A DNA stretch of 64,000 bases, taken from the NCBI GenBank assembly GCA_033398695.1, contig CM065817.1, positions 32,746,231 to 32,810,230 of the forward strand, read 5' to 3'. Source of the DNA: Orobanche coerulescens. Lineage: Eukaryota; Streptophyta; Magnoliopsida; Lamiales; Orobanchaceae. Position numbers and translations under genes: made by a program. Numbering within the stretch: position 1 is the stretch's first letter; each line of letters opens with the position of its first letter. The notes under the pieces are model-generated. The model saw only the letters and a list, made by a program, of their open reading frames with translations, was not told the DNA's origin and did not search any database. This document shows positions 45,601 through 55,698 of this stretch, piece after piece.

Positions 45601-46501
45601 ACCAGAAGAGGTGCAAAAAGCAGAAGAGAGGTCTTCTGGTTGGTGACCAGTAAAGTCCTATCAACTCTCCTGGTTGACCTCCAGTAGACACCTACGAAGA
45701 CCAGAAGAGGCGAACCTTGGTCAGCAGAGAGAATATTAATTAAATCTGAAACGGCACAACGATCAACTAAAAGACAGACATATTATTTCATTAACACCGC
45801 CATTGATTGCTAACTCAACGGATATATTTTTTTTTGATAACTAGGTGATCCCAGCTTAGCCGGACTAATCCTAGTCCCTCAATGAACCCACTCCTAACCC
45901 ATTGAGAGAAGTAAATCGCGAGTCGCTCGAGCAATTCCAGGGTTCCCAATGCCTTTTTCTGTACACTTCTGCGCACAAGGAGAAGCCCTTAACTGATTAA
46001 CAGCGCCTCAGGTTCCCAGCACAGTTCTCGGGAGAACAGCCACTGATTGGTCAGTACCTCCGGGTTCCCAGCAAGGAAATACTCCCACACTGCCGCTTGA
46101 CGCGAGATTAAACATTGATTAGCGGTTGCTTGAGCTATCCCCGGGGAGCTAGAGGATCATAAAGAGAAAAACTTCCTCTTTCACCTCCTTTGGTGGGGTT
46201 AGAACCCAAGACCTCTCCAAAGGAGTGTCTTGGAGTAGGCGTCCTACCACTGGACCACCCACCCTTCCCCAACTCACTGGATATATTCATACAATTATAA
46301 ATAGAGAGATAAAATGACCAGATAAATTCTTTACCTTTTCTCTCTATCTATCTATATTCTGCAATTAATCTCTCTCTTTCTCTTTCTAATTTCTTACTGC
46401 ATAATCACGATCGATATTTTATTGCAATTTTTCTGAATCTATTTGAACTCAAATCTACACTTAAATCTACATTTTCTATCGATTTTTTAGTAAATTCTAA
46501 A
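45601..46501 (+). promoter_or_regulatory. Putative internal promoter and leader of B third ORF, split by a SINE
   Basis: Directly after pol come ACCAGAAGAG (45601), AGCAGAAGAG, CTTCTGGT, GACCAGTA, CCAGTAGAC (45681) and ACCAGAAGAG (45700), the motifs of this element's LTR. TATAAATA at 46297-46304 is followed by a CT-rich leader (46335-46390) and the ATG at 46502. Without the SINE the last motif would lie about 110 bp upstream of the TATA box. This is inferred from sequence only. Confidence 0.5.
45828..46270 (-). mobile_element. tRNA-derived SINE in copy B
   Basis: It has the same head, A box, B box, A tail and imperfect target duplications (45812-45827 and 46271-46286) as in copy A, with scattered differences around 46010-46080. 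The shared position shows the SINE was present before A and B separated. Confidence 0.88.
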
Positions 46502-47328
46502 ATGGCACCAAAAGTTCAGAAGATTGCCGATCAACTATGGATGGGCAACATAGTTGATCTAGAAGGGTTAGTGGATGCGTGTGAAGATGCAGACAAAGCA
46601 AAAACCGTGGTTGTCCATTTGAACAATACTGGGCTATCAAAATATCTCACAAGGTCGAGGCTAACAAGGAAGTACATCAATTCTTTCTATCTGCTTGATC
46701 TTATATGAGGACCGATGTTGCTAAAATAGTAAATGGAAATGAATATGTTATAATCAAACAAGTATTGAAGGAGCACCTGGAACTTCCATCAGTTGGATAT
46801 TGGAAAATAAGAGGTGGTCAATTTGTGTTTGAAGACAAAGAGGCAAAATGGATCTGGGATAAGATTAGTAGACTCCTAGGCCAGAAGGTAAATCTATCCA
46901 CACACAAGAGGGAACTCAAGAATGAGTTCTAGAAATTGCTTGACATAGTCTTCAAGCAAACTGAGTTCAAAACAGGTAGTTTTGACTACCTTACTGGTTA
47001 CAAGGCTCGTCTGATGTATGTAATTCTGAAAGGGTTCCAAGTTGATTGGGCCCAAGTTATACTAGGTCATCTTCACGATTATGTGGAGAAGAGAAAAGTA
47101 GTAAATGGTGCACTCACTCAGAAGGCACCATTTGGTCTTCATGTAGGATATATACTTGAGAAACTTTGGGTGGTTTTCATCAATCCTCTCCCCCTACATC
47201 CATCCAAGTATATGTTTAGAGTCAAGGTCATACGACAAAGTGACTTGAGAAAAAGGAATAGGGTCAGCTGGTGGTTAAGGAAAAGAATAGAAAATGGGTG
47301 TTGAATCCTACTCCTCTGGCCACAGCAG
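46502..47328 (+). pseudogene. Third ORF of copy B, first part
   Basis: The ATG at 46502 begins MAPKVQKIADQLWMGN. The reading passes through three frames (46502-46705, 46705-46932, 46936-47304). Features are VVVHLNNTGLSKYL, then a stretch ending KLLDIVFKQ...GSFDYLTGYKARLM, and KAPFGLHVGYILEKLW. The sequence is not one I can assign firmly. Its position after pol, and the layout of its last part, resemble the third ORF of element C (putative plant transposon protein domain), so I infer a diverged homologue. Element C is inserted at 47329 and the ORF resumes at 57252. Stops and shifts make it non-functional. Confidence 0.6.
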
Positions 47329-48901
47329 TGAAGAGATAAATATACCACTAGAAGGGGTGTTGAATAGTGGTAATGCGGAATAACAAAATTTCTTGCGAAT
47401 AAATGAAAAGTAGTGCGGAAAATAAAGACTCAAAGATTTATAGAGGTTCGGCAACTTGCCTATGTCCTCTCTCCGACTTTCTTTTTCTATTGGCTCAAGA
47501 ACAACCACAATCTTGACTCATCTTCGATCGGTCCGAGTTCACAACCATTACAACCGCTTGTCTTCTATCGGTCCAAGCTCAACCTCTCTGAATACCAACT
47601 TTTTGTTTATCTAGTGTTCTATAGGAACTAGATAATCCTTACTGTACGAATATGGGAGTATAATCCTAACAATGCTGGATCAAAGATCCTAATAACATCG
47701 GATTAGTGACTCTTGATTCATTTCTCTTATGCTCAAGTGTAAGTGATGCAACACTTACAATCAAATGAAGGAATACAAAGTATAATAAATATTACAAGGT
47801 ATATCACTCTTTGTATTTCTCTTCTCACAACTTAAAATGCAATAGATGATATGAAACTGAGCTCAAGTATGCTTTGATTGCTTGTATGCTTGTATGCTTG
47901 TATGCTTGAAGTTGTGTGTAAATGATACCCAAGTCCTATGGGTATTTATAGGTGAGAGCCATTCTTCAAATACTGAAAATCATATTATTAGCGTGCGCTA
48001 ATAATGTCTTCTAGCGTGCGCTGTAGATTCTGACTTGGCTTTCCTGAACGGTCACAAAACTGTTCCAACGGTAAAATTGTATGGCTAGCATGCGCTAGTC
48101 ATGAATTCGTAGCGTGCGTTATTGGTTGGCCAACAGGTCTTCAATCTTGACTTTGAAATTGTTGGTTTGTCTCCCCAACGTCTCTTTATCCAATGGCTAA
48201 ATTTGAACTTAGCGTGCGCTAGCAAGCATGCATAGCGTGCGCTAGCAACCATGCATAGCATGCGCTAGTATTAATTAATTCCAGCTTTTCCAGATTTCAC
48301 GGATCTTCATTGACTCTTGCTTTCCAATGGTAGAAATTCCAACGGTAAGTTGCTGACTGATTTAGCGTGCGCTAATAATATACCGTAGCGTGCGCTAAAT
48401 ATTTTCTCCAGTTACGTACGTAACCCTGTGTAGCGTACGTAAAGCCCTTCTTACTTTGAGTCCAGTAGCTACTGGACTACTGACCATATTTGGTAGCGTG
48501 CGCAAGTAATGTAGAATGACATGCGCTAAGTCCTTGTATTAGCGTACGTAAATAATTGTTCGTAGCGTGCGCAAGACCGTTTCCATTTTCTTTCCAAACC
48601 TCACTGTCCTATGACTGAATGATGCGATAGCGTGCGTTAATATTGTTGTATAGCGTGTGCTAACTGTAGTAATTTAGCGTGCGCAAATGTTGAAAGACTT
48701 GCGTGCGCTATCCATCAGGTAACTTCACTGGACTGCAGCTGACTGACTAGGCGGAATATGCATTTCTCGATAGCGTGCGCTACTCTGGTATAGATAGCGT
48801 GCGCTAACACCATTTTGCTCCTTCAATGTAACAGCGTGCTGAGATTGATTTAATTAAATGTTTTGAATGAAATTATCATCAAAATCCTTTTGGAGTCAAC
48901 A
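47329..48901 (-). repeat. 3' LTR of element C (left in window)
   Basis: It is 1573 bp, ending GGAGTCAACA. It contains an extra 23-bp unit (TAGCAAC..CATGCATAGCATGCGC region near 48240-48262) absent from the right LTR. The palindrome array runs from 47990 to 48812, and TATAAATA on the minus strand lies at about 47950-47943. Confidence 0.92.
47990..48812. promoter_or_regulatory. TAGCGTGCGCTA palindrome array in C LTR
   Basis: I count about 21 copies of TAGCGTGCGCTA or near variants (GTACGTAC, GCATGCGC, GCGTGCGCAA) in about 820 bp. The palindrome AGTCCAGTAGCTACTGGACT lies at about 48460-48480. The motif is the one found in element D. Confidence 0.75.
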
Positions 48902-49250
48902 ATCTCCCCCTTTTTGATGATGTCAAAACATTTAATCTATACCTGCAAAAACACTTTAAATGATTCGAATCAAGGTAACTTGTTCGATATATTAGTGCGT
49001 TTCGGTTTTTGGAGTATTCTCCCCCTTTTTGACATAAACAAAAAGGAACTCCCCCTGAATTGTTGCCTTCTTAACAGATATCATGAACCAAAACGAAATC
49101 AAATAAACAATAATACAGCAAATACCAAATGAAGCGAAATGCAAATTCCATTAAAACAAAGTTCAATGCAATACATAAAATTTCAAGACATGAAACATAA
49201 AGACCATTCGAATGTTAAGCTTCTACAATCAAACATCAAGATCCTAGATT
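48902..49250 (-). other. 3' untranslated region of C with repeated polypurine tracts
   Basis: AAAAAGGGGGAGAT on the minus strand abuts the LTR. Further tracts lie at about 49019 (AAAAAAGGGGGAGA) and 49052 (AGGGGGAG). No gene is visible in the rest. Confidence 0.75.
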
Positions 49251-50516
49251 CTAAGGTGCTTGATTGGAAGAGGAGGATGGGAATGGGAACGACGGATGTG
49301 TATATCGAATGAAATCGGATATCAGCCCACGAACTTCCCCGACTTCCGAACGAAGAGATCCGACTTCCGTGCGAAGAGACCGAACATCCTCTCGAATTTC
49401 CAGCTGAGAGGTCTCGATGCTCCTCATCCGAGCGCAAAGATCACTTTCTTCTTCCTCCGTGACGGCGTCTCGCATCGGTCGCTTCCCTTTCGTCTTTGGA
49501 TGGCGAACAAATTCTCTGGTTTGTATCTCCCTAAGCGTATGGGGTCCTCGGTGCGTCACACGTTCGACCGGTGTTGGCATTCACGTCCTCTTCGGTACTT
49601 GATCATCTTCTCGGAGGCACGAAAACAACACCCAACCTCTATTGTATGTTTCAACATAATGCATAGCTTTGAGGGTTAGGTCGCTTATTTCGTGTCCTCG
49701 AGACACCGGAACGGGTGCTTCACTAGACAAGTCGACGTGAAAATGCCGGAAGATCACCGCGAGGATAGAGCCAAAAGGAAGTCCTGATTTCCGAGTCCTC
49801 GACAAGTAATTCTTTGATCGAAATGAATCCCCTTTCGCCTTCATCCAGTTTAGCACAATACCGGTAAACTCCACCCTGTCATCCTTCAACACATGATACA
49901 CCACATTTTTGTCAACGCCTACTAGCTTGTGTTGGGTATTAACTTTTGGTATCAAACACTTGGTTAGGGCAGCCAACAACAATCGAATGTGAATACCGAA
50001 ATCATTATTCTCAAAAACGTCATCCGTAACCTCGATGACCGTTTTCGAGCACAAAAGGTCAGCGACATCTCTCTCGGATACATGAGACTCTTCAGTAATA
50101 GATTTCCCAACGCAATCACAACCATCCTTCGATAAGCCAAATAACTCGTGAAGTATTTCCAAGGAAATCTTCACCACAGTTCCTTTCACCAGGCTACCAA
50201 GCACTAATCCACCATTACCGTCACCATCACCCAAGTGCAAATTAGCATAAAACTCGCGGACACAGGAAGGGTAAATAATTTCCTTGCATTCAACAAACCG
50301 AGCTATCCCTAATGCTTCAAAGAACTCACGAATACTAACCTTAACCCGTTGAAGACTGCTGAAATTGAAGAAGTAGCAGTCGGTAAGATTCTCCTGAGGA
50401 AGGATATCGGAGAATACCTTCGATGCGGCGTAGGAAACAAACCGGGTCGCATCATATTCAGTATCGCGAGGGCGTTTGTAGGTTTTCCCCATGGTTTTGC
50501 GTCCCTTGCTAGACAT
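49251..50516 (-). pseudogene. Third ORF of element C, putative plant transposon protein domain, one stop
   Basis: The ATG at 50516 starts MSSKGRKTMGKTYKRPRD, a basic N-terminus. Residues of about 30-270 (for example IYPSCVREFYANL, VLNWMKAKG, GLPFGSILAVIFRHF) match what I know as the putative plant transposon protein domain (PF20167). This domain is found in ORFs downstream of pol in Sirevirus-like elements. Its function is unknown. A single TGA at 49581-49583 interrupts the frame, which otherwise continues to 49251 through a basic segment and a heptad-like coil (ETSQLEIREDVRSLRTEVGS). About 420 codons in all. The stop sits after ACG, as a CGA-to-TGA transition would give. It has its own candidate promoter just upstream. 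Confidence 0.8.
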
Positions 50517-50609
50517 ACTGAAGGAATTTGAAGTTTTGAGGGAGAAATCGGAAGTTTGAAGGTTCGGATTTTGCGGCTAGGGTTTTGCTAGAAGAGGGTT
50601 TCTTGCTTT

Positions 50610-50865
50610 TGCGTACGTTAGGAAAGGGTGAAAGTGTTTCTAGGTCGTACGGAGTTTATATAGTCAACTGGGTTTTTAATTAGCGTATGCTAGAAACGTA
50701 AGGTTAGCGTACGTTAGGTAGGAACAGGAAGCTTACTGGACTGTCCAGTAGCTGATTTGAAATACAAAAGGTTTTAATTAGCGTACGCAAGGCAGAGAGG
50801 ATTAGCGTACGCTATCGAAAGTGGTATTTAGCGCGCGTTAAGAAAGTGAAGCTAGCGCGCGCTAG
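50610..50865 (-). promoter_or_regulatory. Putative internal promoter for the third ORF of C
   Basis: Between pol (ends 50914) and the third ORF (starts 50516) lie six copies of the LTR palindrome: CTAGCGCGCGCTAG (50851), TTAGCGCGCGTTAA (50828), TTAGCGTACGCTA (50802), TTAGCGTACGCAA (50778), TTAGCGTACGTTAGG (50704) and TTAGCGTATGCTAG (50680). Next comes a minus-strand TATATAAA (50662-50655), 18 bases further on. A leader of about 110-140 bases contains AAACCCTAGC (about 50586-50577) before the ATG. One more motif copy lies in the leader (50610). TACTGGACTGTCCAGTAGCT at about 50736 is a second motif shared with the LTR. Confidence 0.65.
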
Positions 50866-50913
50866 TGAATGAAACGAGTCAAGGATATTGATTTCTTGAG
50901 CAGAAAACTTATT

Positions 50914-53900
50914 TCAAAAATTGTCTATATGTCCCATACCAAGTTGTAAACGAATAGAATTAAATGATTCTTTGGGAAGAGGTTTTGTAAAAATATCAGC
51001 GAGTTGGTCCTTCGTCCCGACAAAAGTTAAGCAAATATCTTTCTTCTGAACATGATCGCGTAGAAAATGATGTCTAATGTCTATATGCTTAGTTCTACTA
51101 TGCAACACATGATTTTTACTCAGATTAATTGCACTGGTATTATCACATAGAATAGGGGTATTTTCAAAATATATGCCGTAGTCGCGGAGTTGATTTTTAA
51201 TCCATAACACGTGAGCACAGGCGATCCTTGCAGCGAGATATTCGGCTTCAGCTGTAGACAATGCTACACTGGTTTGCTTTTTACTTCCCCAAGATATTAA
51301 ACATGATCCAATAAAATGACAAGTACCACTAGTACTCTTTTTGTCGATTTTACATCCGCCGAAATCGGCGTCACTATATGCAATTAAATTAAAATCCAAG
51401 CAAGAAGGATACCATAGACCTAGTCCGATAGTCCCTTTCAAGTAGCGAAAAATGCATTTGCAAGCAGTTAAATGTGATTCCTTGGGATTAGCTTGGAATC
51501 GAGCACATAAACATGTAGCAAAAATTATGTCTGGCCTAGATGCAGTCAAATATAACAAAGATCCGATCATACCTCGATATAATTTTTGATCTACGGATTT
51601 GTCATTTTTATCTTTTTCAAGCTTCAATGATAAAGACATTGGTGTAGATATCACCTTGCTACTTTCCATTTTGAATTTCTTGAGGAGGTCGTTTGAGTAC
51701 TTCATTTGATGGATAAAGATTCCATCTTCGCATTGCTTGATTTGAAGCCCGAGGAAGAACGTTAATTCTCCCATCATACTCATCTCGAACTCTCCTTTCA
51801 TAAGATTAGAGAAATCTTGGCACAAAGATTCATTAGTAGATCCAAATACAATGTCATCAACGTAGATTTGGCAAACAAGTATATCATCATTCAATATTTT
51901 AACAAACAAGGTATTATCGAATTTGCCTCTTTTATAGTCATTTGCAATTAAAAATTGACTTAAACGATCATACCATGCTCGGGGTGCTTGCTTCAACCAG
52001 TAGAGTGCCTTGTTGAGCTTGTAGACATGATCCGGAAATTGATGGTCTTCAAAACCGGGAGGTTGCTTGACGTAGACTTCTTCTTGAATGTAGTCATTCA
52101 AGAATGCACTTTTCACATCCATTTGAAATAGTTTGATCTTTTTATGGGCGGCAAATGCACATAACAAGCGGATGGCTTCGAGTCGAGCCACGGGAGCAAA
52201 ACTTTCTTCATAATCAAGACCTTCCTCTTGATTATACCCTTGAGCGACCAAACGAGATTTATTTCGAATTGGATAACCATCTTCGTCACTCTTAATTTTA
52301 TGCACCCATTTAGTTCCGATAATTGTTTTATCTTTAGGGGCGGGAACTAAATTCCATACATTATTGTGCATGAATTGCACAAGCTCCTCTTACATTGCCA
52401 TCACCAAACTTTCATCATCGAGAGCTTCAGATATAATCTTGGGAACTATTTTGGATACAAAAGCACAATGAGCCATAAATTCGGTGGTTCTCCTTCGGGT
52501 TTGAACACCGTCTTCAATGTTTCCAATCACGAGATCCTTTGGATGGTCTTTGATGTACCTCCAATCTTTCGGTAAATCAACGATTGTGTTCGTTTCGATT
52601 TCCGAAATTTTCTTCACTTCGGGTGAGGGATCCGGGAAAGTACATGCATCATCAAAATATTCTACCTTTCTCGGGGGTGAGATCATATCATTGAATTTAA
52701 CATGTATGGACTCTTCAACTTTATTCGTTCTAATATTACAAACGCGATATGCTTTGCCATTTGTACAATAACCAAGAAATATTCCGGAGTCGGATTTAGC
52801 ATCAAACTTGCCCAAGTTATCCTTACCATTGTTTAAAATAAATACGTTGCAACCAAAAGGATGAAAATAAGCTATATTGGGCTTTTTGCCCTTCCATAAT
52901 TCATACGGGGTTTTAAGATGAGTTCTACGAACATGAACTCGGTTAATCACATAGCATGCCGTAAAGATTTCTTCGGCCCAAAAGTATCGTGGAAGAGAGT
53001 ATTCATTAAGCATAGTCCTCGACATTTCTTCCAAAAATCGGTTTTTCCTTTCAACAACTTCATTTTGTTGAGGCGTTCTAGGAGCCGAAAAGTTATGATT
53101 AATTCCGTATTTATCACATAAGAGTTCAAACGGAGTGCAATCAAATTCACCTCCGTGATCGGTGCGAATAGAAATTATGGAGAGATTTTTCTCATTCGAT
53201 ACCAAACGACACCATTTAGAAAACTCGGAAAATGCATCATCCTTATGTGCTAAAAATCTAACCCAAGTAAATCGAGAGAAATCATCAACAATAACCAAAG
53301 TGTAAAGTTTGCCATTTAAACTAACATGTCTAGATGGTCCAATCAAATCCATATGCACAAGTTCAAGAACACGACTAGTAGAAACCTCGAATTTTGGTTT
53401 AAAAGATTCTTGAGTGTGTTTCCCTTTTATGCATGATTCACACAAATGCTTTCTATCAAACTTGAGTTTGGGCAATCCACGAACGAGGTCGTGTCTAGAT
53501 AGAATAGAAATGATAGGTGAAGAAGTATGCCCCAATTTTCGATGCCATACGTATGCATTATCATCCAAAGTAATAAGATATTTTTCATTGAATGAACTTT
53601 TATCATTAAGGTCAACAATATAGATGTTTCCACATCTCAAACCAATGAATGCAATTTTATTATTTCTAAATTCCGTGCAATGCGTTTGCTCAAAGAGAAT
53701 TTTAAAACCTTCATCGCAAAGTTGCGAAATGCTAAGAAGATTATGATGCAAACCTTCAACAAACAATACTTTGTTGATAGAGGGAGAAGGTTCCTTACCG
53801 ACTTTGCCGATGCCTTTGATTTTTCCCTTTTGATTATCCCCAAAGGTCACATGTCCTTGTTCTTGATATTCGAGGTCTTCAAATAAGTCCTCGGACCCGC

Positions 53901-53957
53901 ACATGTACCTTGAGTATCCGCTATCAATGTACCACTTGCTTTTCCTTGGTGCCGGTA
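50914..53957 (-). pseudogene. pol: Pol of element C: protease, integrase, RT, RNase H, one stop
   Basis: The protease active site WYIDSGYSRYM lies at about 53933-53901. Integrase has HRKLGHTS and CESC zinc ligands, DLIGP, IRTDHGGEF and QQNEVVERKNR, so all three acidic residues are present. The frame continues to a single TAA (52390-52392) just before the RT. This is probably CAA to TAA, since homologues have Gln there. RT (52380-) has [20 protein letters not shown] and the active site YVDDIVFGS. RNase H has [20 protein letters not shown] and [17 protein letters not shown], then ADIFTKPL near the end. The frame is otherwise intact for about 1,010 codons. A frame change of about 53945 separates it from the gag frame. 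Confidence 0.92.
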
Positions 53958-55637
53958 CCTACAAAAATAGAATTTCTCAGTTGTTTCGGTACCCAAGCCC
54001 GTTTGGGTCCTCCAAAGTTAACTATGCTTATAGCATTTGGAACAATTGTCCCTTTAGGAACCCATATTTGTTTAACTTTGATGGTTCTCAACTTTGAACG
54101 AACATTAACATCATGAACTCATTTGGAAGGATCTTTTGAGTTCTCGGTTTTGGTTTTCTTTATTTTGTCAAGGTTGATAAGGGATTGTTCCCGTTTAAAA
54201 GGATCGAAACCAAGACCGTATTTTAGCAATGGGGATTTTTGAATAGATAGAAGCCTTTCGAATTTCTCGTTTCCGAGAGTAAATTTGTTCAAAATATATT
54301 TTAGCTCCTTTTGAGTTTTCGTCAATTCGATTTTCAAAACATTTTCCTTTTCAAGGCATAAGGTATGGTCGATCTCAATAGTTTTGCCTTTGTTTTGAAG
54401 AGAGGAATTTTTGAGTTCTAGAGATTTTATTTTTCTCTTTAAAGATATGTTTAATTTAACCATCTCGTCATATTTCGTGTTCAAGGATTCAAACGCACTT
54501 AATAACTCATCATCATGATGAACTTCTTGTGAATCACAAAAATCAAAAGAGTCATATTCGTCATCATTGAGTTTAGAACTTACCTCGATATTGCTTTCGG
54601 AGTCGAGTGCCATGAATGCGAGATTCGCGTCTAGAGATCTTTCAATCTCCTCCTCGTCATCACTCCAAGAAGCAATTAGGACCTCCTTCTTTTTGAAATT
54701 TTCCATTTGAGGCTTTGAAGAGGATCCTCGGCATTCTTTGGCATAGTGACCGGCTTGACCACATTTCCGACAATTATTGTCGAACTTCTTTATAGGAGTA
54801 TAGCCACTCTTCTTTTGCTCCGGTTTGCCATCCCGACCAAGAAAACTTCGCCTCTTTTGAATTAGGCTTTTATACCTTCTAAAGTTCTTGGCATAGAGAG
54901 CAAGTTCCTCGTCATCTTCATCTTCGGGAACATCTTCCTCAACATCGCTATCAACATTGAATGCGACTACTCTTTCCCGAGGCTTTGGTTTGGTGCCTCT
55001 AGACTTGAGAACGATCTCATAATTGATGAGTGACCCGATGAGGGCACTAAACTCAAGCTTGTTGAGATCTTTGGATTCCATAATCGCGGTTACCGTAGCA
55101 TCCCATTCTCGTGGCAACGAGCGAAGAATTTTCTTTTCTTTATCGCTGCTCGATATAGGTTTTCCGAAAGACGCAAGACCATTGGTTATAGCCAAAAATC
55201 GATCCAACATGTTTGTGATCGTTTCCTCGTCTTTCATGGAGAAAAGTTCATAGTCATGAAGTAGCATGTTGATTTTGGTTTTCTTGACTTGGGTGGTTCC
55301 CTCATGAGTGACTTCGAGAATTTCCCAAATTTCCTTTGCGCTTTCGTAGGATGATATCCTATTGAGTTCTTCGGGATTAAGAGCGCAATAGAGAAGTTGA
55401 GTAGCTCGTGAGTTGACGTGTGTTCCTCCAATCCTCGTCATTGAATTCGTCAATCTTTTTCAATAATCCATCCTCTTTCTTAGAAAGCTTCGGACCAAGA
55501 GCAATAACTTTCCAAATTTCAATATCGTAGGCTTGAACGAAGATAGCCATTTTCTTTTTCCATGTCATGAAATTGGAACCGTCGAATAAGGGAGGACGGT
55601 TGAGAGCATTTCCTTCGATTTGGCCAAGCAGAGCCAT
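53958..55637 (-). pseudogene. gag: Gag of element C, frameshift and stop
   Basis: It starts MALLGQIEGNALNRPPLFDG at 55637. A frameshift at about 55435 breaks the core between DEDWRN and ATQLLYCALNPEEL. The remainder to 54119 is open: a UBN2-like core, an acidic DDEEL region, one intact zinc knuckle CRKCGQAGHYAKEC (about 54780-54735), then a long coiled coil with FESLNTKYDEMVKLNISL. A TGA at 54119-54121 interrupts it, and the same frame continues with KQIWVPKGT to about 53958, where the protease frame takes over. The N-terminus is clearly homologous to D's gag (NRPPFFDG / NRPPLFDG, GPK). Confidence 0.88.
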
Positions 55638-55682
55638 TTGCGGATCTTTTTCCCTTAGGTGGTTAAACCTTTAAAAAGAGAC

Positions 55683-55697
55683 CCGCTCTGATACCAA
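55683..55697 (-). other. Primer-binding site of element C
   Basis: On the minus strand TTGGTATCAGAGCGG follows the 5' LTR after one base. It is a full match to the standard initiator-Met tRNA complement. Confidence 0.9.
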
Positions 55698-55698
55698 C

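Noticed and set aside
47413..47631. 72-codon frame (also at 55784-56002)
   Set aside because: It is U5-side LTR sequence of element C, repeated because LTRs come in pairs.
47990..48812. CRISPR-like array (many short repeats with spacers)
   Set aside because: The repeats are degenerate 12-14-bp palindromes at irregular spacing inside a plant LTR and are also present in the partner LTR. No cas genes, and not a prokaryotic sequence.
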